This document shows, one piece after another, positions 37,579 through 46,476 of a DNA stretch of 47,142 bases. The stretch spans positions 1-47,142 of the forward strand of contig JAOTUR010000003.1 in NCBI GenBank assembly GCA_029863805.1, in the 5' to 3' direction. The position numbers were made by a program, and so were the translations under genes. The stretch comes from Candidatus Krumholzibacteriia bacterium. GTDB lineage: Bacteria; Krumholzibacteriota; Krumholzibacteriia; WVZY01. Position 1 is the stretch's first letter. Each line of letters begins with the position of its first letter. A model generated the notes under the pieces. That model saw nothing but the letters and a program-made list of their open reading frames with translations, was not told the DNA's origin and searched no databases.

Positions 37579-38346
37579 ATGGAAGCCAGACACGTTATTG
37601 GCATGTACCATCTATCCAAACGCTACGAGGACCGAACGGTCCTGACAGACGTCAACCTGCAGGTCGCCAATGGTGAGTTCGTGTTTCTTGTCGGGCCAAG
37701 CGGAGCAGGCAAGAGCACCTTGCTGCGCATGATCTACATGAATGAGTCTCCTACGCAAGGCCAAGTTGTCGTGGGTTCTTTTGTTTCAAGCAACATGAAA
37801 CGGCGTCAGATACCGTACCTGCGAAGAAAAATTGGGGTCGTTTTTCAGGACTTCAAGCTACTCGAAGATCGCGACGTCTTCGAAAATGTGGCGATCGCCA
37901 TGCGAGTGACGGGTGAAACAAATTATGAGATCAAGAGACGTGTCATGCAGGTTCTCACTCAAGTCGGTTTGTATCACAAGCGTTACGATCGCCCCGTAAA
38001 GCTTTCCGGGGGGGAGCAGCAACGGGTTGCCATCGCCCGCGCGGTTGTGAACAGTCCCGAGATCCTGCTGGCGGATGAACCCACAGGTAATCTGGATCCC
38101 GACGTGACCGCGGAGATTCTGCAACTGCTTTTCCGTATTAACAGTTCTGGCACTGCTGTTCTCATGGCGACGCACAATCACGCTCTAGTAAAGAATTTTG
38201 GCCAGAGGATTCTCCACTTGAGAGATGGTGTGATCGAGGAAGATCGCAGGGTGGGCCCGCGTAGATTCTCGAGAGAACGTCTCGATGAAATCAGCATGAC
38301 CGCTGGAAAGTCCATTTGGAGTGACGACGGGAGAGCGGATCGGTGA
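37579..38346 (+). CDS. ftsE: Cell division ATP-binding protein FtsE
   Basis: GMYHLSKRYEDRTVLTDVNLQVANGEFVFLVGPSGAGKSTLLRMIYMNESPTQGQVVV; LSGGEQQRVAIARAVVNSPEILLADEPTGNLDP; followed by ftsX with overlap. Confidence 0.94.
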   Translation: MEARHVIGMYHLSKRYEDRTVLTDVNLQVANGEFVFLVGPSGAGKSTLLRMIYMNESPTQGQVVVGSFVSSNMKRRQIPYLRRKIGVVFQDFKLLEDRDVFENVAIAMRVTGETNYEIKRRVMQVLTQVGLYHKRYDRPVKLSGGEQQRVAIARAVVNSPEILLADEPTGNLDPDVTAEILQLLFRINSSGTAVLMATHNHALVKNFGQRILHLRDGVIEEDRRVGPRRFSRERLDEISMTAGKSIWSDDGRADR

Positions 38347-39212
38347 AGCTTTACCAAGGGTTATACCTCATCAAGGAGTCTTTCAAGACCCTGGGGCGAC
38401 ACAAGGGCATCATGTTCTTGTCGATTGTTATTATGAGTCTCACACTGCTGGTGCTGGCAGTTTTTCTTCTGGTGACCGACAACGTTTTGTCGGCCCTTGA
38501 GCGGACCCGACAGGAGTTGAGTGTGTATGCGTACATTGAGGAGGGACTAACACAGAACGACATCGAGCAGCAGTACAAGAAACTGCTGGCGATGAAAGAA
38601 GTTGAGTCGATCGTGTTCATTTCGAAGGCCGAGGCCATGACGGAATTCGAGGAGGAGTTTGGAGAAGGTAGTGCAATCCTGGAGAGTCTCGAGTCAAATC
38701 CGCTGCCAGCGTCGTTTCGGATAGCGCTCAAAGATGGTTATAAGGAACAGAGCAACATCAGGTTGTTTGCAGAACAAGTCACTGCCGTATCCGGAATTGA
38801 AAATGTCGATTACGGCAAAGAGTTTCTGGATCGTTTTTCATTGATGGCTCGCGTTTTTCTGTACGTCGACATGATATTAGGTTTTATTGTGGTTCTTTCG
38901 TCTGTGTTCATTATCTCAAATACAGTCCGTCTGACCATTCTTAGCAGGCAGAAGTCGATCGAAATACTAAAACTTGTTGGTGCAACCAATCGATTTATCA
39001 CGACTCCGTTTGTTCTCGAGGGAGCTTTTCAGGGCGGGCTTGCTTCATTGGTCTCGCTGGCACTCCTGGCGTTGATTTATCTCGTTGTGGTTAAGATGTT
39101 GCCGGACATTGCCTTCCTCGATGTGCAAACGAGTGTGTTGTATGTTTTGACATGCATTGTTCTCGGATCCCTGGGCAGCTTTGCTGCGCTGCGACGTTTT
39201 CTGAGACTGTGA
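38343..39212 (+). CDS. ftsX: Cell division protein FtsX (permease)
   Basis: FLSIVIMSLTLLVLAVFLLVTDNV; VYAYIEEGLTQNDIEQQYKKLLAMKEVESIVFISKAEAMTEFEEEFG; four TM topology. Confidence 0.94.
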   Translation: MKLYQGLYLIKESFKTLGRHKGIMFLSIVIMSLTLLVLAVFLLVTDNVLSALERTRQELSVYAYIEEGLTQNDIEQQYKKLLAMKEVESIVFISKAEAMTEFEEEFGEGSAILESLESNPLPASFRIALKDGYKEQSNIRLFAEQVTAVSGIENVDYGKEFLDRFSLMARVFLYVDMILGFIVVLSSVFIISNTVRLTILSRQKSIEILKLVGATNRFITTPFVLEGAFQGGLASLVSLALLALIYLVVVKMLPDIAFLDVQTSVLYVLTCIVLGSLGSFAALRRFLRL

Positions 39213-39231
39213 CCAGCGCCTGCAACTCGAG

Positions 39232-40467
39232 ATGATTTGTTCGCAGAATAATAGAATCACGCGGATCTCCTGGCCTGTCGGCAGGTTAGGCGTAAGCCGA
39301 ACATCGCTATTGCTCCTGGTGTTACTGATCGTCGGCGCCGGTACTTTGCTGTCGCAGGCATCTGCATCCTCCGGCGATAAGATCGAGTCGCAGAAACAAA
39401 AGCTGCAGCGGATCAGAAGAGATATCGAACGCCATCGGGTCAAGTCGCGAGAATTAAAACGTGAAGAAGTAAGCGTCATAAAACAGCTATCCCACCTGGA
39501 CAAGGAAATGTCACTCTCGAACAGACTATTGCGTGAGTTGCGGGAAAGGGAAAAACTGCTCGAGCGACAAATCGACAGTCTGCGTATCAACATTTCTTAT
39601 GAGAGTCAGATGCTGGCCTATCAACGCCGGGTTCTGGCGAAGAGGGTGCGACAGATGTACAAACACGGGCCCAATCATCGTCTGGAAGTCGTTCTGGCCA
39701 GTCCTTCCCTGCAGGAACTCTCGCGCCGCTACAAGTTTCTGCAGACGGTCGCGGAGCGCGATGCGCGACTCGTGGAAGAGGTAAGAAGAAAGAAATCGGA
39801 CCTGGAAAGGGAGAGAGCACTTTTGACCGAAACCATGGCCGACGTTGTGGCTCTGAGGGCTGCTCGTGCTGAAGAAGATGAAAAACTTCAGGATGCTAAG
39901 AATGCGCGCGTCAAGATGCTGAAGGGAATCCGTCGCGAAAAAAAACAGCATGTGCAGGCGATCGAAGAACTACGGAAGTCGGAGGAAGAAGTAAAGGATC
40001 TGATAGGCCAGCTCGAGCAAAGGCGCCTAACCGACAAGGACACCAGTGGCTTGCCGGCCGGAGACTTCGCGAAGCTCAAGGGGCGACTGATAAAACCGGT
40101 AAAGGGCAAGATAACCAAGAAATTTGGTCAGGATCGACACCCGAAATTTGGAACCGTCACGTTCAATAATGGTGTTAACATCAAAGCTCCCGCTGGTGCC
40201 CCCATTCGAGCCGTGGCCAGGGCCAAGGTCGAGTTTGTCGATTGGATTGCGGGCTACGGCAACTGTATTATTCTCAACCACGGTGGGGGCTACTATACTC
40301 TTTATGCGCATGTTGCGGAGATTTTTGTCAAGACCGGAGACATGGTCTCGCAGAAGGAAGTGATTGCGGAAGTCGGTGATACAGGATCGCTAAACGGTTA
40401 CGAATGTCACTTTGAGATTCGTAAGTCAAAGCAAGCGTTGAATCCGATGGCGTGGTTCGCGAACTAA
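39232..40467 (+). CDS. EnvC-like murein hydrolase activator (coiled coil + degenerate LytM domain)
   Basis: Long coiled coil after the signal; LytM fold ...YGNCIILNHGGGYYTLYAHVAEIFVKTGDMVSQKEVIAEVGDTGSLNGYECHFEIRKSKQALNPMAW; follows ftsEX. Confidence 0.9.
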   Translation: MICSQNNRITRISWPVGRLGVSRTSLLLLVLLIVGAGTLLSQASASSGDKIESQKQKLQRIRRDIERHRVKSRELKREEVSVIKQLSHLDKEMSLSNRLLRELREREKLLERQIDSLRINISYESQMLAYQRRVLAKRVRQMYKHGPNHRLEVVLASPSLQELSRRYKFLQTVAERDARLVEEVRRKKSDLERERALLTETMADVVALRAARAEEDEKLQDAKNARVKMLKGIRREKKQHVQAIEELRKSEEEVKDLIGQLEQRRLTDKDTSGLPAGDFAKLKGRLIKPVKGKITKKFGQDRHPKFGTVTFNNGVNIKAPAGAPIRAVARAKVEFVDWIAGYGNCIILNHGGGYYTLYAHVAEIFVKTGDMVSQKEVIAEVGDTGSLNGYECHFEIRKSKQALNPMAWFAN

Positions 40468-41597
40468 CTGGGAGCAAGAAACTGGTGCACACGAGCGACC
40501 GGACAAGAGGGGGCTTTCCGCGAGTGGATCTCAAGAGTGACCACGTCCGGTCATTTCTCAACGCGTATCTGAGAGACCGCATACCGCCGCTACTTTTTAT
40601 TGGGCCGGAAGGCGTTGGCAAAGAACATGCGGCCGTAGATTTCGCCCGTCTCATATGTTGTAACAGGCGCCCCAAATGCGAACTGGCGGGCACTTTGTGC
40701 GAGAGTTGTCAGAAAGCCGTTAGACTTGAGCACCATGCCATCCATTTTGTTTATCCGACACCAAGCATGGGTGGTGGCGAAAAGCCGGGAGACGACGAAA
40801 CCGAGATCGGCAAGATCCTCGATGTCAAACGGCTGGATTTTTTTGATACGCACCGCTTTGCAAAAAAGGTGTCCATCCGCATCGCCCGTGCTAGAGCTAT
40901 CATTCAAAGGGCCAACATCAAACCTTTTGGTAGCGGCCGTAACGTCTTTTTGGTCTGCCGCGCTGACCTGATGCGGGAGGAGGCGCAAAACGCCATTCTT
41001 AAACTGGTCGAAGAACCTCCCGGACATACAGTCCTGATCTGTCTCACCGAGAATCTCGATTCAATCCTGCCGACGATCCGCTCGCGTTGTCAGAGGCTGC
41101 GGTTCTCACCACTACGGTCTTCGTTGGTGGAGGGGCTGCTCGTCGACTATTATTCGACGCCGGTTACAGCCGCCCGTGTAGCGGCGCCGATGTCGCAAGG
41201 TAGTATCCGTCGCGCTAGGGAGATCGTTGCGGAGCAGGATGACGTGGGTAGAAAGCACGCGTATGAGATTGTCGCAGGACTCGTCGACGCGCCCCAATCC
41301 TGGGTCATAAAGAATGCTCTAATGGTGTCACGATACGGTTCGCGTGATAGCGTGGCTAGATTTCTCCACGAGCTTGCTTCGGCTTACCGGGATATCATGA
41401 CGGGCGAAGAGAGCCTGTTCATCAACCAGGATCAGGCTAGGATGCTGGCCGCGCAGACCGGCAACTGGGACCCCAGACGGGTGCCGGCAGTGCTCGATCG
41501 CATTATCGAGACCCACGACGAAATCCTCAGACGCAACTTGAATATGGAAGCCGCGCTAGTGGATCTCTTCCTTGATATCAAGCACTTGCGGTGTTAG
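40452..41597 (+). CDS. holB: DNA polymerase III subunit delta' (start uncertain)
   Basis: PPLLFIGPEGVGKEHAAVDFARLICCNRRPKCELAGTLCESCQKA; NVFLVCRADLMREEAQNAILKLVEEPPGHTVLICLTENLDSILPTIRSRCQRLRF. Confidence 0.88.
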   Translation: MVRELTGSKKLVHTSDRTRGGFPRVDLKSDHVRSFLNAYLRDRIPPLLFIGPEGVGKEHAAVDFARLICCNRRPKCELAGTLCESCQKAVRLEHHAIHFVYPTPSMGGGEKPGDDETEIGKILDVKRLDFFDTHRFAKKVSIRIARARAIIQRANIKPFGSGRNVFLVCRADLMREEAQNAILKLVEEPPGHTVLICLTENLDSILPTIRSRCQRLRFSPLRSSLVEGLLVDYYSTPVTAARVAAPMSQGSIRRAREIVAEQDDVGRKHAYEIVAGLVDAPQSWVIKNALMVSRYGSRDSVARFLHELASAYRDIMTGEESLFINQDQARMLAAQTGNWDPRRVPAVLDRIIETHDEILRRNLNMEAALVDLFLDIKHLRC

Positions 41598-41645
41598 AAT
41601 CTTCACGCTTTTCAATCCCCAGACATACTCGAGGAGCACGCGGAG

Positions 41646-43184
41646 TTGAAAACGTTTTATGTAACAACCGCCATCGACTACGTGAACGCGCGACCGCATT
41701 TGGGCACCGCCTATGAAAAGATCGGCGCGGATTGCCTTGCCCGCTACAAGCGACTCGCTGGGTTCGATACGTACTTCCTAATGGGAACCGATGAACACAG
41801 CACCAACGTCGAAAAAGAGGCGCATCGGCTTGGGAAAACGCCTGAGGTTTATTGTAAAGAGATGGCCAGAGAATTCGAAGAGGTGTGGGCAAAGCTCAAT
41901 ATATCCTACGACCAGTTCATTAGGACGGATGACCCCCAACACAAGACAGCGGTGCAGAACCTCTTTAGAACGGTCTACAACAACGGCTATATCTATCAGG
42001 GTACGTACGAGGGATACTACTGCGTATCGTGCGAGGAATTCAAACTCGAGAAGGATCTTGTCGATGGTCTGTGTCCCCGCCACAAAGAAAAGGCCACTTG
42101 GCTGGAGGAAAAAAACTATTTTTTTGCGTTGAGCAAGTTTAGCGGTCGTCTCAAGAAGCACATCGAAGAGAACCGAGAATTCATTCAGCCAGAGACTCGC
42201 AGAAATGAGATCTTGGGTGTTATCGAGCGTGGGCTTGAAGACGTGAGCGTTTCGCGGAAGGGCGTACAATGGGGTGTACCGCTGCCTTCGGAGATAGCAG
42301 AGGGGCATGTCGTGTACGTTTGGTTCGACGCGCTTATCAACTACATATCTGCCTTGGGGTACTCCGGCGCGGACGATGCGAGGTTCAGGAAGTATTGGCC
42401 GGCAGACTGCCATGTAATAGGCAAGGATATCACGCGATTCCACTGTCTCATTTGGCCGGCGATGCTGATGGCGGCGGACGTTCCGGTCGCCAGGAGCGTG
42501 TTTGGACATGGCTTCGTATATTCCCGTGGCACAAAAATGAGCAAGACTATTGGCAACATAATGGATCCGATTGAGCTGGCGGAGTTCTTGGGAAGCGCGG
42601 ATTCGCTGCGATATCTGTTGCTGCGTGAGATTGCTTTTGACAGGGATGGAGACTTTACGATCGAGCAGACGGTGACGCGTTACAACGCCGAGCTCGCCAA
42701 CGAACTGGGCAATCTATTCTCTAGAACGCTGTCCATGTTGCAACGTTACCGGGATGGGTCCGTGCCAACGTGGACTCGGGAGGCTGCCATCGACTACGAC
42801 GAGATTGCTGGGGGAGTAGTGGATGAATATGTAAACGCGATGGATCAACTGAGTTTCGACCAGGCTATCGTGGCTTGGTGGAAGGCAGTTCAGTCGGCGA
42901 ACCGCTACATCGAACAGAAAAAGCCCTGGGAACTCTCCCGCGCGGGTGACGCGAGGGCTCTGGACGATGTGCTGCGCGCGCTTCTGGAGGTGCTTCGACT
43001 CAGTTCGGTGCTCAGCATCCCGTTTACCCCCGTCAAGGCGGAAGCTATGCGCCGACAGCTAAGACTGGAACCCGACATATCCAAAGTGACACTTGAGGAA
43101 GCGAGAAGCCCTGGAGATGATGCGTGGAAAGGCGTCGATTCTCCGGATCCCCTTTTCCCGAAGATAGAGACTCCAGCGAAGTAA
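41646..43184 (+). CDS. metG: Methionyl-tRNA synthetase (short form, TTG start)
   Basis: KTFYVTTAIDYVNARPHLGTAYEKIGADCLARYKRLAGFDTYFLMGTDEHSTNVE; GTKMSKTIGNIMDP. Confidence 0.96.
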   Translation: MKTFYVTTAIDYVNARPHLGTAYEKIGADCLARYKRLAGFDTYFLMGTDEHSTNVEKEAHRLGKTPEVYCKEMAREFEEVWAKLNISYDQFIRTDDPQHKTAVQNLFRTVYNNGYIYQGTYEGYYCVSCEEFKLEKDLVDGLCPRHKEKATWLEEKNYFFALSKFSGRLKKHIEENREFIQPETRRNEILGVIERGLEDVSVSRKGVQWGVPLPSEIAEGHVVYVWFDALINYISALGYSGADDARFRKYWPADCHVIGKDITRFHCLIWPAMLMAADVPVARSVFGHGFVYSRGTKMSKTIGNIMDPIELAEFLGSADSLRYLLLREIAFDRDGDFTIEQTVTRYNAELANELGNLFSRTLSMLQRYRDGSVPTWTREAAIDYDEIAGGVVDEYVNAMDQLSFDQAIVAWWKAVQSANRYIEQKKPWELSRAGDARALDDVLRALLEVLRLSSVLSIPFTPVKAEAMRRQLRLEPDISKVTLEEARSPGDDAWKGVDSPDPLFPKIETPAK

Positions 43185-43240
43185 CAGGTTGTGGTAGCCC
43201 TTGAGCGAGGGTGGGGTTGGCGTTAACATGAGATGGATGT

Positions 43241-44002
43241 ATGACTGATTCTCACGTACATTTGAACCACCCTGATTTCCGGGAGGATTTTGACGATGTG
43301 ATCTCGCGCGCGCAGGAGGCAGGGATCACGCGCATGGTCAACATCGGTTTCGATCTAGAGTCGTCCCTGGAAACGGTGGGGCTCACCGAGCGTTTTGGGT
43401 TCATGTATGGTGCGGTTGGCGTGCACCCTCACGACGCCAGGACGTATAGCGATGACGTGGAGCAGGCTCTCGAGAAACTGCTTGAAAAGCCGAGTGTGCT
43501 TGCGGTCGGGGAGATCGGTTTGGACTTCTATCGTGATCTTACGCCCCGCGACCAACAACGGCGAGTATTCAAGCGTCAGCTTGCCATGGCGAGAAGAAAA
43601 AATAAACCCGTAATAATTCACTGCCGTGATGCTTTCGAAGATGTCATTGCCGTTCTCTCGGAGAACGACGGTGTCTACCAGGGAATTTTTCACGCATTCA
43701 CGGGGACCGTGGGGATGGCAGAGCAAGTTAACGCGCTGGGATTTCATATTGGCATTGGTGGACCGGTCACATTTCGTAACTCAACGTTGCCGAATGTGTT
43801 GACCTCTTTGCCGCTGGATGCGTTTGTCTTGGAAACGGATTGTCCCTACCTGACCCCGGTGCCGTTTCGCGGCAAGCGTAATGAACCGGCATATGTGACC
43901 TATGTCCTGGCGAAACTGTCCGAGCTGACCGGAATCCCGGCGGAGGAGTTGGTTGAAAAAACGGACAGGAACTTCGACGTGGCCATGCAGCTGCAGAACT
44001 AG
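43241..44002 (+). CDS. TatD family hydrolase
   Basis: MTDSHVHLNHPDFREDFDDV; VGEIGLDFYRDLTPRDQQRRVFKRQLAMARRKNKPVIIHCRDAFED; LETDCPYLTPVPFRGKRNEPAYV. Confidence 0.96.
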   Translation: MTDSHVHLNHPDFREDFDDVISRAQEAGITRMVNIGFDLESSLETVGLTERFGFMYGAVGVHPHDARTYSDDVEQALEKLLEKPSVLAVGEIGLDFYRDLTPRDQQRRVFKRQLAMARRKNKPVIIHCRDAFEDVIAVLSENDGVYQGIFHAFTGTVGMAEQVNALGFHIGIGGPVTFRNSTLPNVLTSLPLDAFVLETDCPYLTPVPFRGKRNEPAYVTYVLAKLSELTGIPAEELVEKTDRNFDVAMQLQN

Positions 44003-44024
44003 CAGGCGTACCAGGAGGCCAGCG

Positions 44025-44456
44025 ATGGAAGATGGATGCGAACACCCCGAGGGAAGCCCCATCGGAAAATGTGCCATTTGTGATCGTACGGTTTGCACCG
44101 AGTGTTACCACGACGTCTTTGGAGCGATGATTTGTGATCTTCACAGGGGGCTGGAGGATGAATCCGATTGGGAGCTCGTCGGTTTCTACGACGACGCCGC
44201 GTCGTTGTCCGAACGGCGCTACGTGCTTGAAGAGAATGGTGTCACATCACTGGTCGTAGAGGGAGATGAGGACGCTGTTGAGCTCTATGTACCAAACATT
44301 GAGAAAGACGACGCCTTTGCGTCCCTGGAGGCATCGGCCGATAACGAGTACAGTTGTCCTGAGTGCAAGATCCAGTTCTCGGGCAACATGGAAGCATGCC
44401 CGGTTTGCGGTGTCAAGCCGTCGGATGAGGACGAGGCAGATCAAATACGCGAGTAA
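44025..44456 (+). CDS. Zinc-binding protein: B-box-like zinc finger, DUF2007-like middle, C-terminal zinc ribbon
   Basis: CEHPEGSPIGKCAICDRTVCTECYHDVFGAMICDLH; ELVGFYDDAASLSERRYVLEENGVTSLVVEGD; CPECKIQFSGNMEACPVCG. Confidence 0.75.
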   Translation: MEDGCEHPEGSPIGKCAICDRTVCTECYHDVFGAMICDLHRGLEDESDWELVGFYDDAASLSERRYVLEENGVTSLVVEGDEDAVELYVPNIEKDDAFASLEASADNEYSCPECKIQFSGNMEACPVCGVKPSDEDEADQIRE

Positions 44457-44481
44457 GAAGGGACGGTGAGCGGTCGCAGAG

Positions 44482-45405
44482 ATGAAGGTTCTTATTACAG
44501 GTGGTACCGGTTACGTGGGGAGCACGCTGAGGGAATACATCAGGGCTCAGGGCCACGATGTGCGACTGCTGGTGCGCTCCGGCAGTGAGCACAAGGTCGA
44601 TTCACCGAGCTCATACGAGATTATTGTCGGCGATGTTTTTAACACCAACGCCTGCTTGCGGGCTTGCGACGGTTGCGCCGCTGTCGTGCACTTGGTGGGT
44701 ATCATCCGCGAATTCCCGTCGCAGGGCGTTGTGTTTGATCAGTTTCATCGAGTGGCGACTATAAACATGGTCGACGCGGCAAGAAGATCTGGGGTGGAGC
44801 GTTTTGTCCACATGAGTGCCCTTGGTGCTAGAGAGAACGCCGTTTCCACCTACCACCGCACGAAGTATAAGGCTGAGCAGTACCTGCAAAAGTCCCCTCT
44901 GCGGTGGACGATATTCAGGCCCTCGTGGATCATCGGTGCGGGCGATGGTCTGACCGAGCAAATAAGCGAACTTGTCCACAAGATCATCGTGCCGCTGATC
45001 GACGGTGGCCGGATGTTGGTTCAGCCCATCGCGCTGGAGGATGTGTGCACGTGCATGTCCAAGGCACTAGCCATGCCCGAAACGCAGAGCGCAATCTACG
45101 AGCTGGGGGGGGCCGATCGAATCACGATGAAGGAGATTATCCACAGTGTTGCCGCGCACATGGGGGTTAAGATCAGAACCATGGACGTCCCCACCTGGGC
45201 GATCAGGCCAATTGTCGCTGCGCTGGAACGGTTTCCGTCGTTTCCGCTAACCAGGGACCAGTTGCGTATGATGGCCGAAGAGAACGTGTGTGAGGTCGAT
45301 CGCTACGTAAAGACATTTCGCGTCGAACCCAAACCGTTTGCCGAAGTGCTCCCAACGGTCATCGGCGATAGAGCAGCGCACGGGAGAAGCGCGGTCTTGT
45401 TATGA
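44482..45405 (+). CDS. NAD(P)-binding SDR-like epimerase (NDUFA9-like family)
   Basis: MKVLITGGTGYVGSTLREYIRAQGHDVRLLVRSG; VVHLVGIIREFPSQGVVFDQFHRVATINMVDAARRSGVERFVHMSALGA; YHRTKYKAEQYLQKSPLRWTIFRPSWI. Confidence 0.9.
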   Translation: MKVLITGGTGYVGSTLREYIRAQGHDVRLLVRSGSEHKVDSPSSYEIIVGDVFNTNACLRACDGCAAVVHLVGIIREFPSQGVVFDQFHRVATINMVDAARRSGVERFVHMSALGARENAVSTYHRTKYKAEQYLQKSPLRWTIFRPSWIIGAGDGLTEQISELVHKIIVPLIDGGRMLVQPIALEDVCTCMSKALAMPETQSAIYELGGADRITMKEIIHSVAAHMGVKIRTMDVPTWAIRPIVAALERFPSFPLTRDQLRMMAEENVCEVDRYVKTFRVEPKPFAEVLPTVIGDRAAHGRSAVLL

Positions 45406-45441
45406 TCCATGCCCGTTTCCAGCGACCAGTCGCTACTGATC

Positions 45442-45470
45442 TTGACTTTGCACGTGTTTTGCGGTATAAT
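45442..45470 (+). promoter_or_regulatory. Sigma70-type promoter upstream of rsmA
   Basis: TTGACT-17-TATAAT. Confidence 0.75.
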
Positions 45471-45598
45471 GTATTGATTAAACCGCCACATATAGGAGGA
45501 TTCTCCCCCACTCAATTGCTACCAGCTGGTAAGACATTTTTCTCTGAGCCCTGACTTGATATAGGTCGTCTTTACTCTGCGCTGAATGTGGATGTCCA

Positions 45599-46453
45599 TT
45601 GGTGCGTAAAGCGTTTCGTCCCAAAAAGCGGCTTGGGCAGAATTTCTTGTACGACCCGGCGATCGCCAGAAAAATCGTGGAGCGAGCGAATCTCTCGCCG
45701 CAACAAACGGTTATCGAGCTCGGTGCCGGGAAGGGCATTTTGACCAAGCCCTTATCGAGCCGTGGTGTTCGATTGATCGCCCTTGAGCTCGATACCGGAC
45801 TGTGCCGCGAGCTCGGTCGATACTTCGATGCGCATAGAGTGACGAACGGTGCGTCCACAGGCCATGTCGAGATACTCAACGTCGATTTTACAAAGATAAC
45901 CATCACCGGGTTGCTTGCATCCCGCGGGGTCTCGAGTTGTGTGCTGGTTGGAAACATCCCCTATCATCTCACACGCGAGGTCCTGTTCTCGTTTCTCGTT
46001 GATGAGGTCGAGATGCTGGACTCCGCATATTTGATGATGCAGCGTGAAGTGGGAGAGCGGATCGTTTCACCACCCGGAAATCGCGTGTATGGAATCACCA
46101 GTGTGATTCTGCAAAGTCTGTATGCGGTGCGCCCTCTCTTTAGAGTGTCGGCGGGGTCGTTTAATCCGCGGCCAAAGGTCGACTCGATAGTGCTTGAATT
46201 CAAGCCGAGTCCGACGCCGCTGGTGGCCCCGGCCCATTTACGGCCTTTTATTCGTCTTGTCAAAAGCTTATTTCAGCAGCGAAGAAAGACGTTACACAAT
46301 ACCATTCGAGCGTTTTATGCGACTTCCGAGGACGAACTCGAAGAAATTCAAACGATCGCAGGGATCGATTTGAGCCAGCGCCCCGAGGCGCTGTCCAAGG
46401 AAGAATTCGTGCGACTGCTCGGCGCGGTCGAGCAGGTGACATCGACAGGTTAG
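45599..46453 (+). CDS. rsmA: 16S rRNA (adenine1518/1519-N6) dimethyltransferase RsmA (KsgA)
   Basis: KKRLGQNFLYDPAIARKIVERANLSPQQTVIELGAGKGILTKPL; LVGNIPYHLTREVLFSFL; MLMQREVGERI-like MMQREVGERIVSPPG. Confidence 0.95.
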   Translation: MVRKAFRPKKRLGQNFLYDPAIARKIVERANLSPQQTVIELGAGKGILTKPLSSRGVRLIALELDTGLCRELGRYFDAHRVTNGASTGHVEILNVDFTKITITGLLASRGVSSCVLVGNIPYHLTREVLFSFLVDEVEMLDSAYLMMQREVGERIVSPPGNRVYGITSVILQSLYAVRPLFRVSAGSFNPRPKVDSIVLEFKPSPTPLVAPAHLRPFIRLVKSLFQQRRKTLHNTIRAFYATSEDELEEIQTIAGIDLSQRPEALSKEEFVRLLGAVEQVTSTG

Positions 46454-46476
46454 TAAGGCGGGCAAGGGCGACGACT

